DNA of 64,000 nucleotides from Prochlorococcus sp. AG-402-G22 (GTDB taxonomy: Bacteria; Cyanobacteriota; Cyanobacteriia; PCC-6307; Cyanobiaceae), in the NCBI GenBank assembly GCA_003217035.1, contig QCHV01000007.1, positions 1 through 64,000 of the forward strand, written 5' to 3'. The position numbers and the translations under genes are program-made. A model generated the notes under the pieces. That model had not been told where the DNA came from, searched no databases, and saw only the letters and a program-made list of their open reading frames with translations. Shown in pieces: positions 38,768 to 46,646 of this stretch; positions within the stretch are counted from its first letter, which is position 1; each line of letters starts with the position of its first letter.

Positions 38768-38825
38768 AAAAAATGGGCGCCCTCAACGAGCAGCGCCCTT
38801 ATGGACAATTGTGTGAGGAGTGTCC
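38768..38825 (-). ncRNA. Candidate Yfr1-like regulatory small RNA
   Basis: Read leftward, the 58-nt unit begins GGACACTCCTCACACAATTG at 38825. It contains the exact 11-mer ACTCCTCACAC (38821-38811), the invariant core of the cyanobacterial RNA Yfr1, which pairs with mRNA start regions. The core is enclosed by GGACA/TGTCC (loop of 13), and the RNA ends with the stem GGGCGC/GCGCCC, an inner CTC/GAG stem, and a run of six U. The size and the terminator fit Yfr1 (54-65 nt). A TATAGT box lies seven bases upstream of the predicted start. The usual 5' hairpin before the core is not seen, and the usual neighbours guaB and trxA are not here. It could be a relocated Yfr1 or another RNA with the same core. 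Confidence 0.6.
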
Positions 38826-38831
38826 TTTTTC

Positions 38832-38862
38832 ACTATACCAATCAGATACGTACTTATAACAA
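38832..38862 (-). promoter_or_regulatory. Predicted promoter of the Yfr1-like RNA
   Basis: On the minus strand TATAGT occupies 38837-38832 and a TTGTTA box lies at 38862-38857, with a 19-bp spacer (slightly long). The predicted transcription start is G at 38825, seven bases after the -10 box. Read from sequence only. Confidence 0.5.
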
Positions 38863-39253
38863 TTTTTCGTTTTTTTACAGGAAATTCCCTTTACAAGGAA
38901 AATATTCTATTGATCCAAAGCAACTCCAATATCAATAAAAACGAATCCAGGGCAATTATCTTGATGCTGATGATGTGTATTTGACATTTTCTTATAAAGC
39001 ATCTTCAAAACCCTTCTCCCAGAAATATAAAGAGTGATTTTTTTAAACCGTTCCCATTCGGAGTCCAAATACGCTCAATAATTCAATGAAATAAGAAGAA
39101 TCAATGTTGCTGCAGGCATCTTGATAAATTCTTTCACTTCAATAAGTGGGTATTCTCAAAGTCGCAGCAAAAAAGTAAATAACTTGAAAATTATTAACAA
39201 TTTGCTCTTGCATGGAAATCATCTTATAAAGTTAGTCACCTTCTTATAAAGTT

Positions 39254-39385
39254 ATGGCGATTAAGTTCCAGCCTCAGGACAATCTGTATGGTCTTTTTGT
39301 AGCAGTTGTTATTTCTGCTTTCATTGTGGCTTCGCTTGGAGCTCTTCTGGGTTATGAGAAAGTTTTCTTCCCATTTTCAAATTAA
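39254..39385 (+). CDS. 43-residue single-pass membrane protein
   Basis: ATG-started frame of 43 codons: MAIKFQPQDNLYGLFVAV then a hydrophobic stretch VISAFIVASLGALLG and YEKVFFPFSN. One transmembrane helix at about 12-32 with short tails is the build of photosynthetic small subunits (Psa, Psb, Pet type), but I do not recognise it as any of them. It lies after a direct repeat of TTATAAAGTTA (39231-39252 region) that may form its leader. Coding is supported by regular codon use and by the sharp hydrophobic pattern. Confidence 0.6.
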   Translation: MAIKFQPQDNLYGLFVAVVISAFIVASLGALLGYEKVFFPFSN

Positions 39386-39448
39386 AAGTCCAATATTAAG
39401 CACATGCTTATTTCAGTCAACTTTTGAGCATAGAAAGTATTTAGTAAA

Positions 39449-39637
39449 TTAGTAATCACTATCAGATATACATTTTCCTAAGCATCTTATTCCGTTATTG
39501 CTAGTTCTCATGCAATGAAGGCAAAGCACTCGATTTTTATGTAAAATTTTTTCTTCATTTGAATCTTTAACTGATTTCTCCAAAGAAGTTAAGGAAGAAG
39601 AGCTAGGGGAGATGCATCCTTGAATTAAAGGGTTCAT
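39449..39637 (-). CDS. Small Cys-rich protein, possible zinc ribbon
   Basis: 62 residues. After a Ser-rich N-terminus, the C-terminal half reads RVLCLHCMRTSNNGIRCLGKCISDSDY, with CxxC and CxxxC pairs spaced by 11-12 residues, which could bind one zinc ion. Unrecognised beyond that. It lies 17 bp after the next gene in the same direction and is probably co-transcribed with it. Confidence 0.6.
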   Translation of the reverse strand: MNPLIQGCISPSSSSLTSLEKSVKDSNEEKILHKNRVLCLHCMRTSNNGIRCLGKCISDSDY

Positions 39638-39654
39638 TCTTTTTAACTTATTTA

Positions 39655-40281
39655 TCAGTTTTCATTATTATTATTAACTATTTGAACAACACTTTGAGAC
39701 GGAAGATCTACTATTTTCACTTGAGATGAATCATCTGGAGATTTCTTGGTGTCTTCTTCCTCATTATTCATCAATTGATCTTCTTTCGCACAAGCCTCAA
39801 GCGCTTCTTTCAATAATGAATCAAAAGTTGCTCCGGGTAAACGGTGTCGAGCGATTTCTAAAAATGTTCGTGGTAAAGATTCAGTTGCAGCATCCTTTAA
39901 AGCAGGATTATTACTTCTATGTTCTTGCTCATCTTCAATAGCCCTAATAAATCTAAGGGTAACTTCATGTTTTGTGGAAGCCTTAATTAAAGTGTCATTA
40001 TCTTTTGAAAGGTGATCATTATCATTTTCCAAGTCATTAATGCGGCGTTCTAGACTTGTAAGAACTTCTTCGGCTTCTTTAAAAATATGAGCCAGTTGAC
40101 CATCAGAAAGATTAGGTAAATCAGCTACATAGACCTTCCCATGATCTCTCAAAGTTAAAAAGGTTGGTTTAGGCCCTTGCCGATTATCGACATTTGCAAA
40201 ATTTGATAATGGGCGACGAGGTGGAACAGGCCCTGCTGAACTACGCCTGCGCGTTGAACGCTGTTGATTTTCAAAAGGCAT
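39655..40281 (-). CDS. Coiled-coil hypothetical protein
   Basis: 208 residues: basic Pro/Arg-rich N-terminus (MPFENQQRSTRRRSSAGPVP), a short beta-like part (LRDHGKVYVADLPNLSDGQLAH), a coiled coil at about 67-105 (EEVLTSLERRINDLENDNDHL), and an acidic tail ending in NNNNEN. It resembles picocyanobacterial hypotheticals of unknown function. No enzyme motif is present. A structural or nucleoid/ribosome-associated role is possible but unsupported. Confidence 0.7.
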   Translation of the reverse strand: MPFENQQRSTRRRSSAGPVPPRRPLSNFANVDNRQGPKPTFLTLRDHGKVYVADLPNLSDGQLAHIFKEAEEVLTSLERRINDLENDNDHLSKDNDTLIKASTKHEVTLRFIRAIEDEQEHRSNNPALKDAATESLPRTFLEIARHRLPGATFDSLLKEALEACAKEDQLMNNEEEDTKKSPDDSSQVKIVDLPSQSVVQIVNNNNEN

Positions 40282-40448
40282 TGAACTAATTCAAGATCTA
40301 GCTACGCAGCTTCCGAAAAAAAACATTCGGCTTGCATTGCTCAAATTTTAGTATCCAACATCAACAAATTAGGTTTAAAAGAGAATTGTCTTTTAACTCC
40401 GATGCAAATTACTCAAAAAATTAAACAACTTAAGGATTTGGACTGTTC

Positions 40449-41477
40449 TCATAAACCTAACAATCGTGCTTGAGATAGGCCTTGTTCTTGTACCTGTCCT
40501 ATCAAATGTGCAGCAAAGCCAGTATTTTCACATATTTCTAAAGCTGATTGAACTTGTTCAGAGGAGACCACTAAACAAAACCCGATACCCATATTGAAAG
40601 TATTCCATAAATCATCTTCAGCGATCTGCCCTTGCTTTTCCAACCAAAGAAAAATTTCAGGAATATCCCAGCTCTTTTTATCAATACAAGCGCTCAATGA
40701 ATTGGGTAGGCATCTTGGGAGATTTTCTGGCAAGCCACCTCCAGTAATGTGGGCCATTCCCTTAATAGGTATTTCTTCTTGCATCAGACTTTGAACTAAA
40801 TCAACATATAAAGCCGTTGGCTTCAACAAATTCTCCATCAAAGGCAATTGATTTAAACCAAAAACTGTTTTGTCATTAGCTTTTGCCTTAGCAAGAACTT
40901 TTCGTACAAGGCTATAACCATTACTATGAACCCCACTACTTTGAATACCAATAATCTGATCTCCAGGCAGTATTTGACTACCATCAATTATTTTACTTTC
41001 TTCAACAACTGCCAAACAAAAACCTGCAATGTCATACCGACCTGCAGGATAAAAGCCAGGCATCTCAGCTGTTTCCCCGCCCAATAAAACACATTTAGTG
41101 CTTTTGCATGCATGAGAGATGCCTGAAATCACTTCAGATAAATCATTAGGAGCCAACTTGCCTGTTGCTATGTAATCCAAAAAAAGCAATGGCTCTGCCC
41201 CACTAGTTATTACATCATTGATACACATAGCAACTAAATCGATGCCAACTCCAAAGTGAGAATGGTAATCCTGAGCTAATTCCAATTTTGTTCCAACACC
41301 ATCTGTCCCAGCAACTAATACTGGATTTTGCAAACCTTTAGGTAAACGCATAAATCCACCAAAACCACCTATACCCCCTATCACTTCTGGACGAGAAGTT
41401 TCGTTTACACTTGCCTTGATACTGTCAACGAATGCTCTACCAGCTTGAACATCCACACCAGCAGTTTTGTAATCCAT
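40449..41477 (-). CDS. purM: Phosphoribosylformylglycinamidine cyclo-ligase (AIR synthetase)
   Basis: 342 residues beginning [18 protein letters not shown]. Conserved ATP/substrate region [53 protein letters not shown], and [16 protein letters not shown]. Converts FGAM to AIR in purine synthesis. The C-terminus reads [10 protein letters not shown] as expected. Divergent from panC/cmk with 136 bp between them. Confidence 0.97.
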   Translation of the reverse strand: MDYKTAGVDVQAGRAFVDSIKASVNETSRPEVIGGIGGFGGFMRLPKGLQNPVLVAGTDGVGTKLELAQDYHSHFGVGIDLVAMCINDVITSGAEPLLFLDYIATGKLAPNDLSEVISGISHACKSTKCVLLGGETAEMPGFYPAGRYDIAGFCLAVVEESKIIDGSQILPGDQIIGIQSSGVHSNGYSLVRKVLAKAKANDKTVFGLNQLPLMENLLKPTALYVDLVQSLMQEEIPIKGMAHITGGGLPENLPRCLPNSLSACIDKKSWDIPEIFLWLEKQGQIAEDDLWNTFNMGIGFCLVVSSEQVQSALEICENTGFAAHLIGQVQEQGLSQARLLGL

Positions 41478-41613
41478 AAGTGTTCTAAATCATCTGTTGC
41501 TCATCCTCTGATGTTCGTCTGAAGATGCTTTTGCACCCAGTATGCAATAAAAATGTATTTAGTATTGAAAGTAAGGATGCTATCGGGGAATTTCTAATGA
41601 TTGGTATTCATTT

Positions 41614-43167
41614 ATGGTAAGAATTCCTATTCTCCGATCAACATCAGAGCTCAGATGTTGGCGCGCACAGCTCAATAATCCGATGAATTTTGTGCCCACA
41701 ATGGGCGCACTTCATAAAGGCCATAGGAAATTAATTGAATCTGCCAAAAACCTTTCAGGCAAAATGCCTAGAAATGTTTTGGTCAGCATTTTTGTCAATC
41801 CGCTGCAATTTGGAATTAATGAGGATTTCCAAAAATACCCTCGTGATTTCACAAATGACATCTCAATTGCTCATGCTGCAGGAGCAGATGCTATCTGGGC
41901 TCCTGACAATGAAGATATTTTTCCAGGAGGGCGAGAATCCAATTTTCAAATCAAGGCACCAGAAAATCTTCAAAGTAATTTATGTGGTGCATTTAGACCA
42001 GGTCATTTTGATGGAGTTTCAACAGTTATAATAAGATTATTAAAATTGACAAAGCCCGAATTCCTTTTTCTAGGGGAAAAGGATTGGCAACAATTAGTGA
42101 TTATAAGAAAACTAATAAATGATCTTAATTTTCCAGTAAAAATTATAGGAGTTCCTACAGTAAGGGATCAAGATGGTCTAGCATATAGCTCAAGGAATAT
42201 ATACCTAAGCAAAAATGATAAGTTGAAAGCAATTGCTTTGCCTAATGAGCTAAAAAAAGCTTCCAAGAATTATGCTAACAATAAAAATATTAATATAAGA
42301 GAAATAAAAGCGTCGTTAAAACGTAATGGTTTAGAAATTGAATATATACAAACTGTACATCCTGAATCGCTAATTCCTGTTCCTCAATCTAAAAGATTAT
42401 GCTTATTAGCCGCAGCAGTTCGTTGCGGGAATACTAGATTAATCGATCACACCTTTTTAATGAAAAGAAATCCCATTGTTGCTATAGATGGACCTGCTGG
42501 AGTGGGGAAAAGCTCAGTAACAAGAGCATTTTCTCAAAGGCTTGGCCTTCTCTATCTAGATACAGGGGCAATGTATAGAGCAGTAACTTGGGTTATTCAA
42601 GAAAAACAAATTGATGCAGAGAATGACAAACTTTTAGCCAAACTATTAGAAGGCTTAAAAATAGAACTCACAATATCTAAGTCTGGAGAACAAAATATCT
42701 TACTAAATGGCAAAAATATTAGTGAGGAAATTCGATCACCTGAAGTAACAGCAAAAGTACCTTTAATAGCAACTAAGAAAATTGTCAGAGAAAAGCTTAC
42801 ATCTCAACAAAAAGAGCTCGGTAAAAATGGGGGGCTAGTCGCCGAAGGTAGAGACATTGGAACTGCAGTCTTCCCTGATGCAGAATTAAAAATCTTTCTT
42901 AATGCAAGTCCTAAAGAAAGAGCACTAAGAAGATCAATAGACCTAAAGAATAGAGGGTTTGATGTGCCTGATTTAATTGATCTAGAGAATCAAATTAAAG
43001 AGCGTGATCAAGTTGATAGTTCTAGAGAAATTGCTCCTCTCAAAAAAGCAAGAGATGCCAAAGAAGTGTTCACTGATGGAATGAATATTGAGGAAGTTAT
43101 AGAACATTTAATTGAACTGTTTCGATTAAACATACCAGAAGAAGTTTGGCCTACTCCATCGAATTAA
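41614..43167 (+). CDS. panC/cmk: Bifunctional pantoate ligase/cytidylate kinase
   Basis: 517 residues in two domains. PanC (about 1-285): FVPTMGALHKGHRKLIESAK, VSIFVNPLQFG, LFLGEKDWQQLVIIR; it joins pantoate and beta-alanine for CoA. Cmk (about 290-510): IVAIDGPAGVGKSSVTRAFS, LDTGAMYRAVTW, LVAEGRDIGTAVFPDA; it phosphorylates CMP and dCMP. The fusion is a known cyanobacterial form. Ends 17 bp inside the next, convergent gene. Confidence 0.95.
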   Translation: MVRIPILRSTSELRCWRAQLNNPMNFVPTMGALHKGHRKLIESAKNLSGKMPRNVLVSIFVNPLQFGINEDFQKYPRDFTNDISIAHAAGADAIWAPDNEDIFPGGRESNFQIKAPENLQSNLCGAFRPGHFDGVSTVIIRLLKLTKPEFLFLGEKDWQQLVIIRKLINDLNFPVKIIGVPTVRDQDGLAYSSRNIYLSKNDKLKAIALPNELKKASKNYANNKNINIREIKASLKRNGLEIEYIQTVHPESLIPVPQSKRLCLLAAAVRCGNTRLIDHTFLMKRNPIVAIDGPAGVGKSSVTRAFSQRLGLLYLDTGAMYRAVTWVIQEKQIDAENDKLLAKLLEGLKIELTISKSGEQNILLNGKNISEEIRSPEVTAKVPLIATKKIVREKLTSQQKELGKNGGLVAEGRDIGTAVFPDAELKIFLNASPKERALRRSIDLKNRGFDVPDLIDLENQIKERDQVDSSREIAPLKKARDAKEVFTDGMNIEEVIEHLIELFRLNIPEEVWPTPSN

Positions 43168-43630
43168 GGTCAAAGAGTAAACCCTCAATAGCATCTTCAA
43201 GTAGATCTAATACATCATCAAAACCCTGCTCGCCACCATAATAAGGGTCAGGAACCTCGGTAAGTGATGTATTTCTGGCAAAACTTAGAATTGGTTTAAC
43301 ATCAGCTTTGGACGAACTGCCTGCTTGCTTTGAAAGAGCAGTAACATCTGCAAAATTAGAATTATCCATAGTTAGGATCAAATCAAAATTCATAAAATCA
43401 TTTAAACCAATTTGTCTGGCTCTACTTTCCATTACAACGCCTCTTTCCAAGGCTGCCTTTCGCATTCTAGAGTCAGCTAATCTTCCAATATGCCACCCAC
43501 CAGTACCTGCTGAATCAACGAAATATTTTCCTGGTTTATCTTCACTGCTTATTCGTTTGCAAAAAACTGCTTCTGCAGCAGGTGACCGACAAATATTGCC
43601 AAGGCATACAAATAAAATCTTTTTAGTCAT
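43151..43630 (-). CDS. Low-molecular-weight protein-tyrosine phosphatase
   Basis: 159 residues from ATG 43630 (MTKKILFVCLGNICRSPAAE). The C-x5-R loop VCLGNICRS lies at once after the start, and the general-acid Asp is in EVPDPYYGG at about 121-129. A second element, DSAGTGGWHIG, is typical. In bacteria such Wzb-like enzymes often control capsule assembly, but no kinase partner is adjacent, so this is a guess. Its end overlaps panC/cmk by 17 bp, tail to tail. Confidence 0.92.
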   Translation of the reverse strand: MTKKILFVCLGNICRSPAAEAVFCKRISSEDKPGKYFVDSAGTGGWHIGRLADSRMRKAALERGVVMESRARQIGLNDFMNFDLILTMDNSNFADVTALSKQAGSSSKADVKPILSFARNTSLTEVPDPYYGGEQGFDDVLDLLEDAIEGLLFDLNSME

Positions 43631-43733
43631 CAGTAAATTAATAGGAAGCAAGCAAGCAACTTTAATTTAACTATACATCTATAAAATATAAATAATAAAA
43701 TATAATCACACAATTACTTTTAGCAGGTTATTG

Positions 43734-44507
43734 TTACAAATCAAAAAGGACTTCATTTATATATCTCTCAGTCCAATCATTACCAAAGAAACGACTAAGC
43801 ATTCCCCTTGCAGGATCTTTTTTTGCCCTGTAGTTAATATATGATTTTTGACCGGACAGTATTTTCAATGATCTTTCTTTAGAAACCGTCTTAGAATCTT
43901 TAATTAATTCAACATAAAATTGAAGATATTCCTGGAATGCAGGTCTAAGGTGCTCAGAAATAATTTGATCACCTTCACTTCCTAAAGGTAATCTTGTCCA
44001 TAGAAAAGCTGGGGAGAAAAAAGATTCTGCTTCTTTCGGAATAGGCCCTCCTGATGGAAAAAAATCTTTCCAACGTTCATGAATCTTTAATAGTGTTGGC
44101 CAAACACTTTCATTATGAATTTGATCATCCTTTAAAGCAGGCTGTAAATCTAACGCTAAAAGGTGACCGGAAGGAAGAGTAACAAAATCAGCCCCAAAAA
44201 AAGGTAGCTCATAATGAGGGAATGGACTAAATACTATATTTAAAACCGAAGCTAACTCTCCAGCATATATACAGGCTGCGCGTGCTTGTCTAATTTTCTT
44301 AGTTGAACAAGCCCATGTTATAGCCTGAGTTTCTAACGTCTTTTCCTTGTATTTAATCTCCTCTTTTTTATAAAGGAAATCAGGGTGAATTGGGTAAGGA
44401 CTTGTTCTAAATACTGATAGGGATTCAATGGCATCATTTAAAAATGGTAACCATTGATATTGAGAAATGGCTATAGGGTCAAGGCTACTTTTTCTAGATA
44501 AACTCAT
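43734..44507 (-). CDS. pebB: Phycoerythrobilin:ferredoxin oxidoreductase
   Basis: 257 residues of the ferredoxin-dependent bilin reductase family. ITWACSTKKIRQARAACIYA, FPHYELPFFGADFVTLPSGH and LLALDLQPAL are the PebB marks. Reduces 15,16-dihydrobiliverdin to phycoerythrobilin. Last gene of the ho1-pebA-pebB operon, 15 bp after pebA. Prochlorococcus has almost no phycobilisome, so the pigment serves a minor phycoerythrin or signalling; no phycoerythrin gene is in the window. Confidence 0.93.
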   Translation of the reverse strand: MSLSRKSSLDPIAISQYQWLPFLNDAIESLSVFRTSPYPIHPDFLYKKEEIKYKEKTLETQAITWACSTKKIRQARAACIYAGELASVLNIVFSPFPHYELPFFGADFVTLPSGHLLALDLQPALKDDQIHNESVWPTLLKIHERWKDFFPSGGPIPKEAESFFSPAFLWTRLPLGSEGDQIISEHLRPAFQEYLQFYVELIKDSKTVSKERSLKILSGQKSYINYRAKKDPARGMLSRFFGNDWTERYINEVLFDL

Positions 44508-44522
44508 AATTATTTACATTTA

Positions 44523-45242
44523 TTAGACTTCAAAAGAAGTTCTAGACTTACTATGAGGAAACAAAAATTCTGTCAAAAAACGATCTGACCATTGCTTCCC
44601 AAAATAACTCTTAAATAAACCATGGGCAGGATCTTTATCAGCACTATAAATGTCATATAAAATATGTAAATCCTTTATCTTATTTGACTTCATTTCACAA
44701 CTATTTGATTCACCATGGCTTATAAGCTTCAAATAACTTTGCAGAAAATTAGTAAATACCAATGGCAAAGAAGACTGGGCTTCCTCATGCCCTCCTCTGC
44801 AAAATAATACCCATGGTGAAAAAAATTTGTTTAAATCATAAATTCTTGTATTTTTATTATTAAAGTCCAGGAAATTACTCTTCAAAAGCTTCAAGTCCTT
44901 ATAATATTTATCAAAGTAACTTTTTTCTTGCACTAAAGGTTGAAAGTCTAAAACAGCTACCAACTTCTTTTTAACACCAAACCACAATAGATCTATACCC
45001 ATAATTGGACATTCATTATTAAATTTAGGATATGCCACTGAATTAAATACTTGTAACTTGTCTCCTGCATCCATTCTGGTTATTCGCCATCGTCGGAAAC
45101 CAGGTACATCCCACAACCAACTTCTAATTAATGCATCTCCCTTTGGAGATGCACAATGTCCTAAGCCATCTGGCAATTCAATAGTTTGACCTTTTTCTGA
45201 AATAAGGACTTCATTCAATTCATTTAGAAAAGGGTCAAACAT
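44523..45242 (-). CDS. pebA: 15,16-dihydrobiliverdin:ferredoxin oxidoreductase
   Basis: 239 residues. MFDPFLNELNEVL start, WLWDVPGFRRWRITRMDAGD, LQVFNSVAYPKF, and PIMGIDLLWFGVKKKLVAVL are PebA features. Reduces biliverdin IXalpha at the 15,16 bond; the intermediate is passed to PebB. Located 24 bp after ho1 and 15 bp before pebB, consistent with substrate channelling by co-expression. Confidence 0.93.
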   Translation of the reverse strand: MFDPFLNELNEVLISEKGQTIELPDGLGHCASPKGDALIRSWLWDVPGFRRWRITRMDAGDKLQVFNSVAYPKFNNECPIMGIDLLWFGVKKKLVAVLDFQPLVQEKSYFDKYYKDLKLLKSNFLDFNNKNTRIYDLNKFFSPWVLFCRGGHEEAQSSLPLVFTNFLQSYLKLISHGESNSCEMKSNKIKDLHILYDIYSADKDPAHGLFKSYFGKQWSDRFLTEFLFPHSKSRTSFEV

Positions 45243-45266
45243 TAAAATATCTTAGGTAAATGAAAA

Positions 45267-45971
45267 TTAAGTACTCCCTGGCCTTTGTTTTCTTGTCAAA
45301 AAGCCAAAAAGCACTTTCCCAATAGCTGCAATTAAGTTACCTTCCAATTCTTGAAACATATCCATGTTATATTTAAACGCTAAATTAGCTTCCTCAACAA
45401 TTAAATTAGCCATCTCCTGATCAATAGGTAAAGAATTCAAAGTTCTACTATATTTTTCCTTGAATTCCTTTTCATTATTAATAGTATCAAATTCATAAAA
45501 GTGCAATCCATTATTATCAGGTAAATTCATTGCCTTTTGGGCAATTTTCTTTAAAATCTGTCCTCCAGATAGATCACCGATATATCTAGTGTAATGATGG
45601 CCTATTAATAATTCAGGAGAATCCTTGGCAATATTGTGAATTCGATCTGCATATGCATTCGCAGAAGGGGAGATCTCAATGGCATTTAACCAATCACTTC
45701 CACAATAAAATAACAAATCTTTTTCAAGCGATTCTTTACGATTCAGTTCTTTGAAACCTATTGAAGCTACTACTGGATGTCCATCCTTTGTAAGTTTGCC
45801 AATTTCTTGCTCCATAGCTGAGTAAACAAAATATAGATCAGCTAACAAATTTTTATAGGTAGATTTGTCTACAACACCTTTTAGGAAACAACTTACAAAC
45901 CCTGTATTCTCGGCCATTGTGTGAGACTTTCTTGTACCTTCTCGAAGTTGTGTTGCTAAATTGATTGACAT
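45267..45971 (-). CDS. ho1: Heme oxygenase
   Basis: 234 residues from ATG 45971 (MSINLATQLREGTRKSH). Proximal-ligand His is in TRKSHTMAEN, and the helix GHHYTRYIGDLSGGQILKKI contains the conserved GDLSGG. The frame remains open upstream to 46166, but that extension overlaps out of frame with the C-terminus of the neighbouring split gene, so it is rejected. Cleaves heme to biliverdin, iron and CO using ferredoxin. First gene of the bilin operon. Confidence 0.96.
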   Translation of the reverse strand: MSINLATQLREGTRKSHTMAENTGFVSCFLKGVVDKSTYKNLLADLYFVYSAMEQEIGKLTKDGHPVVASIGFKELNRKESLEKDLLFYCGSDWLNAIEISPSANAYADRIHNIAKDSPELLIGHHYTRYIGDLSGGQILKKIAQKAMNLPDNNGLHFYEFDTINNEKEFKEKYSRTLNSLPIDQEMANLIVEEANLAFKYNMDMFQELEGNLIAAIGKVLFGFLTRKQRPGST

Positions 45972-46068
45972 ATTCAAAAGCTTCCAAATTGATAGGTTGA
46001 ATTCATATGTTCTTTCTACTCTAATAAGCCTTTGAAGAAAAACTAAGTTAGAGCCAGTGCAAGAATTT

Positions 46069-46486
46069 TTAAGGAAACAAATCAAATAAATCTCGACAAA
46101 TGGAATGTAATTGAGCAATTTCAAAAGGTTGGGGTATATGCGAACCAGTAACATCCCAATCACCAACTGTCACCAAGCGCCATCTCTCTCCATCAAAGGT
46201 GATCCCCCTCACCACAATTCCTAGTAATTGCGGCAGTGCAGAATTGTTTTTTTTCGGAAATCCTCAACTGAATGAGTAGGCTCCTGCACTGAAGCCTGGG
46301 ACTCCAACCTGGAAAATGAAAGGCCAAATCAACAGTCTCTTCTTCGCTCCAAAATCTCGTTTCAGGATCATCTCTCCAAGGAGTTAAATTTAAAGACGCT
46401 GCTGGAAAATAATTTCTAACTAAAGTCCCTATTGAAGCCAGAGCCCCTGCAAAATCAAGCGTTCGAACTTGTTCTAGAGCATTCAC
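46069..46486 (-). pseudogene. Conserved-looking gene split by a frameshift at an A8 run
   Basis: The first frame starts at 46486 (MNALEQVRTLDFAGALASIG) and reads LTPWRDDPETRFWSEEET and FHFPGWSPRLQCRSLLIQLR before losing protein-like sense after RISEKK. At 46247-46254 (coding strand A8) a shift of one base restores NNSALPQLLGIVVRG, ITFDGERWRLVTVGDWDVTG and SHIPQPFEIAQLHSICRDLF, ending at 46069. With seven A residues the protein would be 138 residues. It may be a pseudogene, a sequence error, or a gene that relies on transcriptional slippage. Function unknown; adjacent to the ho1 start. Confidence 0.7.
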
Positions 46487-46646
46487 TGTGTAAACCTCAA
46501 GTTAAAACTAAAGATGCCAAGCAATTCAAATTTAGGCACATATATAACTCTCCTTTAAGGATCGGTTCTGATATGCCCATTTAAAAAAACAGACACCAAA
46601 AAGACATAGCCTCAAGCAAGACAGAGATTTAACTAGTTAAATTCTG

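Larger units (their letters stand above)
38526..39253. other. Gene-free stretch carrying a terminator-like hairpin and an sRNA candidate
   Basis: About 730 bp without a convincing protein gene. It holds a 9-bp hairpin at 38619-38649 (AAGGGCATC/GATGCCCTT) that is followed by a T-tract on the minus strand, the small RNA candidate at 38768-38825, and direct repeats of CTTATAAAGTTA ending at 39253 (11-base unit, two copies) just before the small membrane gene. A 27-codon minus-strand frame at 38592-38675 has a good ribosome site (AAGGAG, five bases before ATG) but spans the hairpin; I list it separately with low confidence. Confidence 0.55.

Noticed and set aside
38773-38856. 27-codon plus-strand frame starting ATGGGCGCCCTCAACGAG
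   Set aside because: It runs through the terminator stem and the Yfr1-like core on the opposite strand, has no ribosome site and no protein-like features.
38526-39253. A duplicated 3' end of tRNA-Cys as the right attachment site
   Set aside because: I compared GTTCGAATCTGGGTGCCGCC and its complement by eye with this stretch; only short chance matches such as GAATCCAGGGC near 38943 occur.
45972-46166. Upstream extension of ho1 by 65 codons
   Set aside because: It overlaps, out of frame, the restored C-terminus of the split gene, and known heme oxygenases start at the MSINLATQLREG position.
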